Shown: positions 1 through 12,753, counted from the first letter of the stretch. The stretch is 64,000 nucleotides of DNA from Myotis daubentonii (GCF_963259705.1 NC_081840.1:4521062-4585061), one strand, 5' to 3'. Notes: generated by a model from the letters alone, not told the origin. Translations and numbers: made by a program.

Positions 1-3000
1 ATGGACTGGGGTAAGGATACCGGGTTGGTGGCAAAGCTTTGCTTCTGATTAGCCCCCGGAGCTTCGCAGGACTCCATGCTGGGTGGGCCTTCACTCCTTC
101 ATCTGTAAGAATCAGGGGTGGCCTGGCTCATTTCTCCAGTCCCTTCCATGCCACCATTCTTTGCACACACTCCCTTCGGAATTTGGACCAAAGTTGAGTT
201 GTGGTTGTTTTATGCACATGATCAGTATGGAGATTTATGGAGACGCTTGCTTTTTATACAGCACAAGAGGAAGCGCACATGCACGCACAGAGAGACACAT
301 ACTGCACACAATAGCAGCAGTGAGCCTTTGCCAGCTTCACATACATTTATCCCGCGACAGCAGACACACTGCCACCACACTGCAACGAGGGAGAGCGCCT
401 CTGTCAATATTTACTGAGACAGAAATGGTAACGCAGCCTGTTTTCAGCTTCCTTCACTCAGCAAACACGGGGAGGCCTCGGGCTCAGCCTCACTCACCCG
501 GCACTGGACAGAGAGGCACAATCCAGACTCGAACCTGCCTACAGGTGCTCAGGGCCCATCTGAGAGGTGGTCACATGCACAGAGAGAAATCACATCTGCT
601 AGGATGCTGTGATGGGGTGAGTGCTAGGTATTATGACAGCTCTGAGGAATGACAGCAACAACCTCAGCCTGGCAGCCCCTCAGAAAGGCCTCTGAGCCCA
701 ACTCAGAAGGACTGAAGGATGTGTAGGAGAGTGAGGTGTGGGTTGACCCTTAGCTACCTCAAGTTCAAGGCAATTTGAACTCTACAGTTGCTTGACCTGT
801 AGGTGAACCACAGTGAAGGAGGACACTTCTAAGGCTTTTCTGTCGGCTGGGCTCCACCTTTCTGGATCTCTCCCAAGGTCTCTGATGATCAATCAATTCC
901 ACCAGTTATCTTCTTGGAGCCACATCAGCCTCTGAAACGCTGCAGGATCCACGCCAGCCTGCAGCATGTCATCCCCACCTGGGCCGTCCTGCTAGTCAAG
1001 GCTCCTGGGTTCCCAGTTGACCTTGTCAATGTCACGTCACACCACATACACACAATAAAACAGGACATGCAGACCAGATTTGGAAGTGGCTTCACCTGTT
1101 ATAAGTGGAGGGGTGCCACGGGGGTGCTGAAAAGCACATCCATCAGCCTGACCCAGGTGGTTCCACATGTTTATATTCTGGGATTCGGTGTGGGGATGGG
1201 CCCTAAGATGTGAAGTCGGGAGAGTTTGTATCACTACCCTGCTCGTGCACCGGTGGGTCTGGGCCACCTCCGTCTCCCCCTTTGTAACCTGGAGCTGGCA
1301 CTTCCCGGTCTGACTGCCTCCTGGGAGCAAAAACTCAGAAGCAACATGGAGTCTTGTGTGTGCACAACCAGCTTCACTGAGGCCAAGAGAGTGCAATGTA
1401 AAGAGGTGGACTGTGACGGCAGGAGAACCGAGTTCCATCAAGGTCTCAAGTGTCCCTTCCATCCTGTCCCACTTCTCAGGGGCCCTATCCATCACATTCA
1501 TGTGCAGTCTGGCCCAGATCCAGGTCCTAGGTGACCGCTCAGTCCCCAGAACATACTGGGAATCTGTGAGAGCCTGTCCACTTCTTTGCCCTGAAGGCCC
1601 CTCACCTCCTCTGCATAGGTGACAGGACATCTTTTGAAAGTGCAGACATGAGGGACAGCACCTGGAATCCTGCCCCTTGCTCTGCAGATGTTCTGGACCT
1701 AGAGCTGCTGGTGTCATGAGGCCAGTGCTGGGCGTGGTCCTGAAGCTGCACTGGAGGCCCAGCAGCCAGGACAGTCTGTCCACACTGATGGTGTCTGAGC
1801 GAGTCATTCATTACCTGTGATTTGTCTGTTCCCCACAGCTCACCAGGGCACGGGGGCAGCCAGGCGTGGACATGTGACTCCGCTCCCCTGGGACCTGGAC
1901 TTGGAGCAGGACTGGGCAGAGGTGGTCTGGACCCTCTGTTCTCTGGGGCCCAGCCCCAGCCCCTCACAGAGTCAATGGGCAGTTGCCTCATGGGTCCCTC
2001 CAGTCTCCACCGTGGAAATCGCATTTCTTTCTGAACACAGGCATCCTCCTCCATTGAGCATTTGGGGCGGGCTGAACATCTCTGACAACGAGCCCAGAGT
2101 TTCCTAGCAAAGCCATTTCACTTGGTAATTGGCTCAGTACTAAATGCTTTTAGTGCTTCTGAGTTCATCTCTCGCTGCATTATTTTCCCAGGGCCATTCA
2201 TTTTTAGCACAATATGGCTGGCGTGCCCACGCTGTAATAGGACCTCTGCCACGCGAGGGCATGTGTTACAATGCCTTATTTTCTGTCACGGAGATTTAAT
2301 CAAATTCACTAAGTTGCAGACTATAATAGAGATTTTCAATAATATATGTTAAAAGGGTTTTCATGGGATGCCTTGCAACATGTGAATAAGATGCAGTGCA
2401 GCTGGTACCCCCACCAAGTAGTGCAGGAAGCACCCCGGGGAGCCTGGGGTCCCTCCTTGCACAGGTCTGTGAGGCCAGCAGGATCTGCACTGGGGGAAGG
2501 CCCTCCTTGCAGGGTGCGCCAGCAGGACCTGGACCAGATGTGTGGTCAAGTTCCTAAAGGGAGAGCATCTGATCACAGGGTAGAAATAGTCATCGTCCAT
2601 TGGGTTCTCTAAAATCTGAAAAGAGTATTAAATGAACATGGATTGCAGATGAACTCCTTGAACTCTTCATCATTTACAATATTCGACCTGCCGCGGCATT
2701 CTTGTTTGTTCTTCTTTTTGGAAAGCTCTTATAAGAACTCAGTCAGGATCAAAATGCCTATAATTTCATCCAAATAGACTCACTTATTAATTAAGTGAGT
2801 AGAAAATGGCCTGGCTTGTGTCTTTCAAGTTGAAACAGTATCTGGCTCATTTTTCTATCTTTCTGTCCCAACAGCACACCTGTCCACGTCCTCTGCCTGT
2901 CCTTGCTATGCCTGTCTTTTCCTGGATCTTAAATACTAAGGTGATGCAAGGCAGTGAGGCACTCTCATCTCTCTAAGGGCAGAGAGGGACAGGAGCTCCC

Positions 3001-3134
3001 AAATGGTTCACTGGCAACAGACAAGATGGGAGGAGGAGGACACTTCCTTCCTACCTAGCTCCTCACTGTAGCTGAATCACACTGCTCCAGCCACTATGGG
3101 ATGGAGCAGAAATTGTCAGAATATCAAGTCAGAT
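1..3134. other. Unique sequence, no gene recognised
   Basis: I recognise no repeat family or gene here. The longest open frame is on the minus strand (1037-1807, 256 codons). It has no recognisable domain, low-complexity bias or splice context, and the complementary strand is also fairly open, so it is most likely chance in GC-richer DNA. The sub-block 2110-2350 is AT-richer and has homeodomain-like TAATTG and TTTAATC words; it is listed separately as a possible conserved element. Confidence 0.5.
2110..2350. other. Possible conserved non-coding element
   Basis: This repeat-free, moderately AT-rich block contains TTGGTAATTGG, GCATTATTTTC and GAGATTTAATCAAATTC, words typical of distal developmental enhancers. 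No interspersed-repeat signature or tail is visible. The call is an inference from texture only; conservation cannot be seen in one sequence. Confidence 0.2.
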
Positions 3135-3334
3135 ATTTTTTAAATATACTTTTACTGATTTCAGAGAGGATGGGAGAGGGAGAGAGAGAGAAACATCAAT
3201 GATGAGAGAGAATCATGGATCGGCTGCCTCCTGCACACCCCCTACTAGGAAACAAGCCCACAATCTGGGCATGTGCCCTTGATCAGAATTGAACCCAGGG
3301 CCCTTGAGTCCGTAAGCTAGAGCTCAAGCCAAAC
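3135..3334 (-). mobile_element. Ves SINE, minus strand, head-truncated
   Basis: Read on the minus strand this is a tRNA-derived bat SINE. The right side carries a degenerate tRNA-like head (complement of CCAGGG...TTCAATTC, the B-box region). The left side has the pyrimidine-rich body, seen here as GAGAGGATGGGAGAGGGAGAG, and the oligo-T complement of the A-rich tail near 3135-3146. The extreme 5' head is corrupted (AGCTCAAGCCAAAC instead of an intact A box). No clear target-site duplication was found, which fits an older copy. Confidence 0.85.
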
Positions 3335-4149
3335 ATTCTTAAAGTTCAGCTGCACCTGTGCACACAATTCCATTAGGTAAGTCCTGACCTCATTGGAATG
3401 ACCTGTGACCAGGTCCCCGCAGCCACCGTGCTACTGTTTGCTCTTTATTAAAGTCTTTCCATGACTGGCACTTCTATTCCCATTGTCCCATTTTAGTGAT
3501 TCACAGAATCATGCCAGACAGCTCATGATCCTGATATTTTACCAGTTCCTTTTCAGTCATTTAGGAAATACTTACCTGACTTACCCTCTGCAAGGTGTGC
3601 TGACTGCAGTTCCTTGGAGGCAACAATCCCTCCCTTCCTGTGCCCCACAGGGTTATGGCTGTAAGAAGTAAGCTCCAACAAGGAGACCTGCCAAGCTCAA
3701 CTCGGCGAGCTCGGGCTCCTTACCTGTGCCTTGGGACAGATAACGGTACCCATATCCCTGAGACTGAGAATAAAATAAATCAAGAGCAATGATGGCGTTT
3801 AAAGGCATATGAAAGCATAAAGCACCATGATAAATACTCATCAACTGGCCCAGAGGAAGGGTGTGGGCCCACAGAACAGCCCTGTGTGGGAGAATAATCA
3901 GAATAGCGGTGTTCGTTCTATTGACAAATAAGAAATTAATCTCCAACACCCTGTGTTGGAGGGAGAGGCACAGACGGTGGCGTTATTAAGTCCTGCATCC
4001 CAAACGCAACTCAACTGCGTTCTCATCGGCGTTGATGCTCATAGGAAACTGTCCGGGCCCTCAACGGGCTCACATGCAGGGAAGAGTCAGATAATACATT
4101 CACCCCAGCCAGCTCCAGGTAAGTCATCATCTCTCTCCTGTCCTTTCCT
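3335..4149. other. Unique sequence, nothing recognised
   Basis: I see no confident repeat, gene or RNA. Open frames on both strands are under 100 codons and unrecognised. Confidence 0.4.
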
Positions 4150-4261
4150 TCCGTCAATATCCATTAAAGGGTCGGTGTGTGCCAGGGGCTGCTCTAGGCC
4201 CTAAAGAAACAATAAAAATAAGACAGACGCCGCACTTTCTTGTGCCCAGAGACAGAAAATC

Positions 4262-4311
<50 letters not shown>

Positions 4312-4620
4312 CCTACAACTACCAGGAAGCTCACAGCTAAGAGGCTGTGAACATGGGAGAGTGGTGCAGATTGGTGTTGCTCATGGAAAGCTCATGGATG
4401 GTTTAGGTCAAGTGGTCAGGAAAGGCTTTAGTGAAGAGGCAATATCTAAGCTGAAACCTACATGATGACAAGGAGCCAAGTGGTCGGAGGAGGGCAGGGG
4501 TGTGTCCCGGGCAGAGGGTCAGCAAAGGGACAGGGATGTTGACAAAGCAGCTTAGTCGGAGCTTAGTCCCTGAGCAGCTGCAGTGGACAATGATCTTGAG
4601 GGGGTTGGAAGGAGCTGGGT
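4150..4620 (-). mobile_element. L2-like LINE remnant, minus strand, with embedded (CA)n
   Basis: The text matches the complement of the L2 3' end: a GTGTGTGCCAGGGGCTGCTCTAGG core (compare 'tgtgccaggcactgttctagg'), then an AAACAATAAAAATAAGACAGAC-like stretch. After the CA microsatellite come L2-interior words such as GGAAAGGCTTTAGTGAAGAGG. A (CA)n tract interrupts it at 4265-4308. It is diverged; the extent is approximate. Confidence 0.55.
4265..4308. repeat. (AC)22 microsatellite
   Basis: This is an uninterrupted alternating A/C run of 44 bases inside an L2-like remnant. A perfect run of this length is expected to be length-polymorphic between individuals. Confidence 0.98.
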
Positions 4621-5189
4621 ATGTTAGGGCCCAGTTAGTAAGCAGTGACTGTCAAATATGGTTGCACACATGCTTTTGCTGGGATGATTCAAAGCCAGAA
4701 GCAATTTCTAGATGGGGCCATGGATGAGCCCAGGCCTTAGCCTGACTCTCCGGGACGGGGCAATGCTCCTCCACCCAGTCATTCAAGTGCAAACCCGCTT
4801 CCTCTGGGTGCATCGGGTGGGTTTGCGAACCACGTCTGACTTTAGACGAAAGCCACAGCCACTTGGGCCTCCAGTCCACACTGTTCACCTGGAGAGACTC
4901 TTTGAGTTATCAGGAACCCAAACCACTCACCTTCACACAAGGAGGAGGAGGCCTGGGGAAGGAAGATGGCAGCTGTGTAGTTGGTCCCAGACCTCAGGGC
5001 CAGGCAGTCCTGCCTTCGCGTCCAAGCTCTTTCCTTTGTGATGGACCCTCGCAGACTGACTCCCACTGCCACAGCCCTGGCACGCCTGTTTGTGAAATGG
5101 AGCAAAACTTGCCTTCCCCTCTGCCTCTTCACTAAGTTAATTCCCACCCATCCCAGCCACCCTCCCCCCTTTTCTGGAATCTACCTGGA

Positions 5190-5697
5190 AAATTTGAAAA
5201 CAATCATTCGCAAAGATATATTCGCCTCTAAGTTCATTGCAGCATTATTCACGGTGGCCACGCCATGGAGACAGCCTAAGTGTCCTTCGCTAGAGGCCTG
5301 GGTAAAGGAGATGTGGTGCATGTAGACGACGGAATACTCCTCAGCCATGAGAAAGGATGAAATAGCGCTATTTGTGACAACCTGGATGGACCTTGACAAT
5401 GTCATGCTAGGCAAAGTTAGTCAGACAGAAAAAGTTAAAAAGCATGATTTCATTCATAGGTGGGATATAAAACTGTAGACACAGACAGACAACAGTAGGG
5501 TGGTTACCAAAGGGAAATAGGGGGTACTAAAAGAGAAAGGGGGTCACATATATGGTGACAGAAAAAAATGTTACTGTGGGTGGGGGGGCACACAATGCAA
5601 TAAACAGATGGTGGATCATAGAATTATACACTTGGAACCTAAATCATCTTATTAACCAATGTCACCCCAATAAATTTAATTGTAAAAAAGCCTGAAT
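5190..5697 (+). mobile_element. L1 3' end (end of ORF2 plus 3' UTR), plus strand
   Basis: The start reads as the decayed C-terminal end of ORF2 (GCATTATTCACGGTGGCCA, then GGATGGACCTTGACAATGTC). It continues into a typical L1 3' UTR with CATGATTTCATTCATAGGTG and ends TCACCCCAATAAATTTAATTG followed by a short A-rich tail near 5690. It is 5'-truncated. Stop codons and frame breaks make it non-coding. Confidence 0.85.
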
Positions 5698-5796
5698 CCT
5701 AAGAAACTACCCCTTTACCACTCTGCCCCTGCCTTTGCCCCCTCCCCCCAAAATGACTGTCTTCTCTGGCTTGACTAAGTCTCCTTTCCGGGGTTC

Positions 5797-5842
5797 CTAT
5801 TGATTCTTGGGGTGTCTGTTTCTATTGATTCTTGGGGTGTCT
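5797..5842 (+). repeat. Short tandem duplication, 2 copies
   Basis: The 21-base word CTATTGATTCTTGGGGTGTC(T) occurs exactly at 5797-5817 and again at 5822-5842, a period of 25. It looks like a local slippage or templated duplication next to the L1 3' end. Confidence 0.9.
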
Positions 5843-7992
5843 ATCAGGATAACCTTCCTTCAGTGGACGGACATTATCATACGACCTTTAGTGCCTGCAG
5901 AGTGAGATTATCTTCAGTTTGGTATTCCCTGGTAGAGAATAGGCACTCAACATATGTGCTTAAAGTAACTGAATTCATCTTAGAAAAATTTTAGGTCCAT
6001 ACTTTCAAAAACTGCCATTTGTGTTCAAATCTGTGGTCTGGTGTGAGCCAGGAGTGAGGACACAGTCATTTTGAATACACATCCTAGATCTAGTCACTTC
6101 TTTCTAATGGGTTTTAAATATATGCCAGTATTTTAATTATAGGAAATTCAATATACACGCATATTTTAGCGTGCTTCATTTCATTAATAAAAAAAAAGCA
6201 CTTAGACTTAAATTGTATGGCTTGTACTTTTATTCCTCTAGAATAGATTTATAGATAGCTGTTCTGGTTTTTCCATTGTTCAGAGTTTTTAATTCATTAT
6301 GTCTGGGTGTGCGAAAAAATAAATCTGTAGTAAATATCTTGTTTGAGTCTATCTCCTTAATTGCATTACATAGTTCCTGCCTGGGACTCTAGGGGTTTGT
6401 TGGGAACGAGGTGGATCTTGAGCATCGCTAATGGATTTAAGGTGGTAGGGGATTTCTCTGTCTGTGGAAAAAAACATCCTTGTAATAGCATCCAACCACC
6501 TTAAACAAGGTTTGCATTTCTCCTGGACATGAGCACCTGGGTGAGGTGCCAGCGCATCCCACCAACAGCACAGCATTCACCTGTGTGTTGGTGTTAAGGG
6601 AGGAGAGGAAGTGACTCTAGGTAACTGTGGGTCCCTGGAAGTGGGAATGTCAGCAGAGCCCTCCCTGCACTGCCTTGCTCGGTGCCTTGGTCATAGCAAA
6701 ATCTTGCCAAGTATCTGCTAAAATAATCAAGAAGCACCCAGCACTGGACACTGGGGCCATCAGGGCGGAGGCTCAGTTCTCATGGATCAAAGGCTGCCAT
6801 GCACTCTGGCTGGGGCCATCATTTGTTGTCATAAAACATGACTCTGAGACCGTATCCATCATCTATTGCCATAATAATTCTAGGCAACACATCTCCACCG
6901 ACTCCCAGGGCTGTACAGTGATAGGCAGCGAGTATTTCTCCAGAGTCTATGGGTACTGGGGAGTGTGGGCACTGGGCTGCTGCCTTCTCTCAGCGGGGTT
7001 TCAGCATACATCTTTGGTCGCTTGGTGGGCAGGTGGGCTAGCTGTTCAGGGGGCCTCGGCTAGGATGGTGTCTGGACTGTGGTTTCTTATGCCCCCGGGG
7101 CCATCTAAGCTTGCTCTCCTGGCCGTGGTGGGGTTTAAGGAGAAAGAAGGTCTGCAAACACTTTAAAGCCTGGCTCCGAACCAGCACGTCGCTGCTGCTG
7201 CCTCTGATGGCGAGTCAGGGGCTGGGCAGGTGGAGGAGGTGGGAGAAAGGCTCCAGCTCTCGGTGTGTGGAAGTGCCAGGTCATGTTGCAGAGGTGGCGG
7301 GGTGAGGCAGCGTGGGAAATCGGGGCTTCTTTTCAACACCCCATAGGCACACAGGAGAGCTTACTGTATATTCTTCACCACCTCTTCACAGGAAAGCAGG
7401 GAGGTGTGTACAATAGCGTAGAGAGCTTTTAACACAAAATAATTGCAGCTCAGCATCTAAGCATGAGCCCTCTAGCACATTCAAGATGTAGAACAAGAAA
7501 GTGTATTTTTTTTTCTATAACCAAAGGAATGCATGTATTTTGTGTCAAATTTGAAAATTCCCTAAGAGGCACCAAGAAGGAAATGAAAGCCACCCAGTGC
7601 CCACGTCTCAGAGATAACGCATCTTTCTCAGGCACAAAGTTTCCAAACGTGAACAAAAGCATCACGTGCCCTCTGCTCAGCTCAGTTCCAACAATGATGG
7701 GCGACTTGTCATTCTTGTTGGTCATCCTCCTCCCATTTTGTTGTTATCTGGGAATATTCTAAAGCAAATCTCAGCTGGCATGTCATCTTACCTGGAAGTG
7801 TTCAGCAGTGGATATTTCTTACAAAAAGGACAAAGCAAGCACACAAACAAACACACTCACACTCAGTATCACCCTTAGCAAATTAACAAGAATCCCTTAA
7901 TATCATCAAATAGCTAATTCCTGCAAAAAAAAATATTTTCGCAATTGATGTGTTTGAATTATGAGTTAAGCAAAGTTCAGAAATTGAATTTG
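5843..7992. other. Mostly unique sequence
   Basis: I recognise no gene. 6829-7090 vaguely resembles an old LTR-class repeat (CATCTATTGCCATAATAATT, then CTGGGCTGCTGCCTTCTCTC), but too decayed to name. An open frame at 6627-7166 (179 codons, plus) crosses that stretch and has no recognisable domain. Confidence 0.4.
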
Positions 7993-8012
7993 TATTATTA
8001 TTATTATTATTA
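7993..8012. repeat. (TAT)n short microsatellite
   Basis: A short run of TAT/ATT trinucleotides, about six to seven units. Confidence 0.9.
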
Positions 8013-9194
8013 CCTTGGCACAGGTGATAGCCATTTGTTCTCAGGGATCCCCAGACCGGCCGAGGCTGGCTTGTGCTGGGTGACCTGGGCTGGGGCTCCC
8101 ATCAGGTTGGGGCAGCCCGTGGTCAGCTGAGGGGTGATGGATCCACAGCGGGCAGGTCAAGTTCATGTAGATCTGAATGGGATCAAGCCCTGGAACTATT
8201 CACAGAGCGACTTGGGAGAAATGACTGCTGTTCACTAGACCTCAGGTTGTTCTTCTCAAATAACTGACTGCACAGCAGCCACACAGGGGGGTTGCTGCAA
8301 GGAGACGGTGACAGTAAAGTCGTGACTATGCCTGAAACTTAGAGGCAGGGCCTTTCCTCACTGGAGGCTGGATGCGGGAGGTTATACTCCAATTCTGGCT
8401 TTTCCTGTCTATTTGTGTCAACACACAGTGAGGAGCTTTGGTGGAAAGTGGGGTGGCCTGGAAGGACCTCCTTCCAGGATCTGCGTGACAGTCAGCAGAG
8501 AGCCTCCTCCTCCACCACTCCCTTCTGCTGGCTGGTTTCTAGGTTTCCAACCCCAGGGGCATGGCTGCTATGTCCAAAAGGGCTTGCTTCCTGGGAATGG
8601 AGCCGTTTTCATGGGGCAACATCCAGTCTCAAGCTGACACAAGGAATTTGCCCTGAAGGAACAGGTCTGAGGCTCCTGGACTAGGCCTTCCAGCCCAGTT
8701 GCATCTCTAGCTGAGGAGACGTGCCCGAGGACTTCTCTGTGCCTGGACACAGCCTCCGACTCTGATGAGCAGAGCAAGGCCAAGGTGCATCCTGCCAGTT
8801 CCTTGCTTCCTGGCCTCCCAGGGCACAAATACCTGCCCTCAGGCCGGCACGCAGGCTCCGCCTCTGTCCATGGCTTTGACGGTTCTGACTCCCTTTGTGG
8901 GGCTGCCAAGGAATGCTGCTGCACAAGGCATCCTGCTGGCAGGAGCTGTGTCCCAGGCTCCCGTGCCCGCCTACCCTTGGCAGCGTGGAGCCTCCCCGGG
9001 TGAGAGTGGAGCACCAGAACCTGGCTCCCAGAAGCATCTCAGTCGGGGAAGGAAGGGGACCCATAGTACTCGAGTTTTGTCCTTCAATAACAGAAACAGC
9101 CCCAGAGTCTGGTAATCTGCTTAGCAGGGATCCCAACGCTGGATTCCTTGTTGTATCTTATCATCTTTCTGAACAGGCTCGCAAGAGACTCAAC
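8013..9194. other. Unique sequence, nothing recognised
   Basis: GC-richer unique sequence. Overlapping open frames on both strands (8568-9014 and 8681-9136 minus; 8895-9260 plus) mutually shadow each other and show no known domain, so they are regarded as chance. Confidence 0.4.
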
Positions 9195-9680
9195 TCGTTT
9201 ATTTACTCCCTGCACGATGTATTGAGTGCCATTTCCCAAGACATAGGACTAAGAGACTGAGACAGTGTCTTTCCTTCCAGAGCTCTTCATTGGTGGCCAA
9301 TGAGAGAAGTCACACATGTCTACCGACTAATGTAACAACAGGGGTACAGGTTTGGGCAAAAGGGCCTGTGGGAATAGGGAGGAAGGACAGCTAACCTAGA
9401 AAGGAAGACACAAGAGAGACATCCAGAGGAGAGAAATCCCCATGGGATTTTAAAGATGAAGAGGAGTGATCTAGGTAAGGAAAGGAGGATGGGGCGGGGT
9501 GGTTCGGAGAGAGGGAGCAGCAGGTGTGGAGACCGTGAGGGGTGGAAAGTGAAGGGACCCCTTTGAGAACCAAGAGGAGTGGTCCACAGGGCATCCTGTG
9601 GAAGGCATTTCTAGTGATTCCTCCGGAGGTGAAGGCAAGGACAGCACATGAAGGACTTTCCCCCGCACAGCAAGCTTGGA
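9195..9680 (-). mobile_element. L2-like LINE remnant, minus strand
   Basis: CTCGTTTATTTACTCCCTGC followed by an AGACTGAGACAGTGTC stretch matches the degraded complement of the L2 3' end ('caacaaatatttattgag...aagacagacaaggtccctgcc'). Downstream GAAGGACTTTCCCC-type words fit the L2 interior. It is heavily diverged, so the boundaries are loose. Confidence 0.45.
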
Positions 9681-11837
9681 CTCTGACTGTGTGGGGATGA
9701 GTCTATCACACAGAAGAGCCAGGCTTCCTATGTAGAGTGAGTTTCCTCATGGAATAGATGAGAAAGCAGGCGAGCAGAGAGCTCAGGTGGTTTCTAAGGG
9801 CACGTTTAGATGAAGTGGGAAAGCCAGGATCTGAATATGGATCACCTCCCATGAGAAAGAGGACATTTGCAGGACCTCACAGAAGAGATGAAATGCAACT
9901 GGGAAGCCACTTAATGGAGAAAAGCAAGATTAGGTTCATGCGTCTGGCCTTCCCTTCCCAGTCTCTACACACGACTTGAGCAATTCAGCAACACTTTCAT
10001 CAACTTAAGGGAATTCTACATCTTCTGCAAGACGTGAAAATTCACTTTGCAAGTGACACATATTCTCATTGCTTTGAATTGACAGTTGACGAGTCAATGT
10101 GAGACTGACCTGAAAGAACGGTGATTGGCCATCGTAAGCTCTTCCCTGGGAAGCATGTTTGGGTGAGGCTATTCTTTGATAAGTAATCACTCCATTTGCT
10201 AAACATTTTTCTTTAGTGATCGCGTTGCTTTCCAGAGCCACCTAGCCGTCATGACAAACAGCATAATGAAGACTGGTCTGGGCATCTTCTGTGTGTGTGA
10301 GCCTCATGGATGGAAAGAGCTGATGGAGGGCAAGGAAGAAGAGAAAAGATTAGGGGAGTGAGAAGAGAGGAATACTCCAGGCCCATGAAACTTGAGCGTG
10401 AATGTCCATCATTAACAGAGGCATTGACGATGAAGACCAGATGTTGGGAGAGAAGTGGTGCCCCTGAGTCCTTCATTTCTCAGGACCCTGCCACACCACA
10501 TGCGTATAACCCCTCCCATCTGATCAAAACATGCCATTTGCACTAAAAAAAAAAAGACACTTCCCCTCTCTTGGGCCTACCAAAGCCTCTGCTCATGCTT
10601 CCTGAAGCCACTGTATTTCATCGCACACTGAAGGTTGCTCCCCGGGAGGTCAACCGTCAGACCAAGGATCTTACAGAATCATTAGCACTTGTCTTGTTTT
10701 TGCAGTGAAATATACAAAAAAAATAAATAAAATACATGAATATTTCATTAACGACCATTAAGATCTACTAGAATAGACTCTATTACACTAGTAATAAAAG
10801 CCATTGTAATATTACTGCAACAACAATAAAAACAATTGCCCACATATATTGCTGGATTTCTCCGTGGCGGGCCCTGTGATGGCCATCTTATAAGTAACAT
10901 TTGGGAAGCTGTTGGTATAGGTCAATGCCCCTGTCTCTCTCTCAGTGCCTTTTAGCCATGCTTGTTAGCGGGAGAGGAACTCCTGGCCTTCCTTTGCCCC
11001 CTTTCCTGCAGGAGGGGCTGGGACTTCCATCCCTCTGCCTTTGCTGCAGCCAGGCCCAGACTTGACCTTGGTTCTTCCAGATGTGCACGTGGGAAGCAGT
11101 GGTGGTGAATTCCATGCATGTGCTTGATTGGATCACAGGGTGCCACATACTTGGCTAAACATGGATTTCTGGGTGTATCTGTGAGGGTGTTTCCAGATGA
11201 GGTTAGCATTTGAATGAGTGGACTCGATCAAATACTTCTCTGGGCGTTCCAGGATGGGGTGGCCTCACCTAGGCTGCTGACGGCCTAACCGGAACTCGGA
11301 GGTCGGAGAGAAAGAATTCTGTCTGTTCTTGCCTGATTGTTGGAGCTGGGTATTGGTCTTCCCCTGCCCTCTATGCTCCTGGCTATCAGTCCTCCCCGGC
11401 GGCTGTTCTGGTTGTGAGGCCTGTGGATTCCGACTGGACTGTGCCCTCTGTTTTCCTGGGTGTCCAGCTCGGGTCTCAGCCTGCAGATGTTAGAACATCC
11501 CTCCATAATCATGGGGGCGAATTCATGTCTATACGTTTATAAATGTAACATGATTTATAGATATTGCTTATATTTAATGAATATGTAATTATTTTATTTT
11601 ATTATGCATATAAATATGTCCCATATAACTATATAAGCTATAATAAACATATATAACCTCCACTGGTTCTGTCCTCTGGAGAGCTCTAGCCTAGCACCCC
11701 GGTGTGATTGAACCTGGCAGCCTGGAGGGAAGGAGCAGTGAGGGGAGGAAGCAGAGCAAACACCCGCAAGGCAACCTCCCTGCTGAGGCTGTTGCTACGG
11801 ACCTGGCAAGTCGCTCTCCTTAGCAGTGTTTGCCTTG
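9681..11837. other. Unique sequence with AT-rich patches
   Basis: No gene was recognised. 10530-10850 has A-rich runs (for example AAAAAAAAAAAG near 10544 and AAAAAAATAAATAAAATAC near 10720). 11520-11660 is an AT-rich patch with repeated TATATAA-type words, perhaps a decayed LINE tail. Confidence 0.4.
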
Positions 11838-12532
11838 GTGCCTCAGTCTGCTCGGGCTGCCAGGACAGAGTGCCACAAACAACAGGGATGCGTTTGCACT
11901 GCTCCGGATGCCAGAGTGTGAGGTCAAAGGGTCATCAGGGCTGGTCACTCTGAGGCTGGGGAGAAGCTGCCCAGGCCTCTCGCCTAGCTTCTGGCGTTCG
12001 CTGGCAGTCCTAGGCAGTCCTCAGCTTGTAAACATCACCCATCTCTCTTCATCTCCATGTGGCATTGCCCCTGTATGAGTCTCTGCGTCCACAAGTCTCC
12101 CATTTCTAGGGACACAGGTCATATTAGATGACACCCATCCTGCTCCATGTGGCTTATCCTAACTTAACTAATTGCATCAGTGATCACCCTATTTTATTTT
12201 ATATAGATATATTTAATCCTCACCCAAGGATATTTTTTTCCATTGATTTTCAGAGAGAGTGAAAAAGAGAGGGAAAACCGGAAACATTGATGTGAGAGAA
12301 GCACATCGATTGGTAGCCTCCTGCACAAGCCCCAACCAGGGCCCAGGCCAGGAAGGAACCTGCAACTGAGGTACATGCCCTTGACCAGAACTGAACCCGG
12401 GACCCTTCGGTCTGCAGATCGACAGTCTATCCACTGAGCCAAACTGGCTAGAGCAAAGATGAAATCACATTCTGGGGTCCTAGGGATTAAGACTTTAACA
12501 TGTAGATTTTGAGGGCACACAAGTCAACCCAA
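11838..12532 (-). mobile_element. MLT1-like MaLR LTR, minus strand, split by a SINE
   Basis: The left part reads GCCTCAGTCTGCTCGGGCTG and CCAGGACAGAGTGCCACAAA, the complement of an MLT1 LTR 3' end. It runs to 12190. The other end resumes after the SINE at 12455 with TCACATTCTGGGGTCCTAGG and ends CACAAGTCAACCCAAAA. Together they form one non-autonomous endogenous-retrovirus LTR of the ERVL-MaLR class. No internal or coding portion is present. Confidence 0.7.
12191..12454 (-). mobile_element. Ves-type SINE, minus strand, inserted in MLT1 LTR
   Basis: Complement of a tRNA-derived bat SINE. The head lies at the right (CCACTGAGCCAAACTGGC, complement of the A box; the B-box complement is at GAACTGAACCCGGGACC). 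The tail side carries TTTAATCCTCACCCAAGGAT and oligo-T/AT. It interrupts the MLT1 LTR and is therefore younger. Confidence 0.88.
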
Positions 12533-12753
12533 AAGGCCCTGGTGAGTGTGTTGTTTCAGAGCACTTGGCACTGAGCTACCTGGGAGACTCACTCCCCTTT
12601 GCCCTTGGGGAGTATCTCCAACCTGCGGACTCAGACATGACCTCAGCCGGGCCCGGAAGTCGCACAGCCCGTCTCCCACGCCTGGCCGGCCTGGGTGTGG
12701 CCGCATCACTGTGCATGCATTATTGATAGACCCAGCTCACCAGGCGCGCTGGC

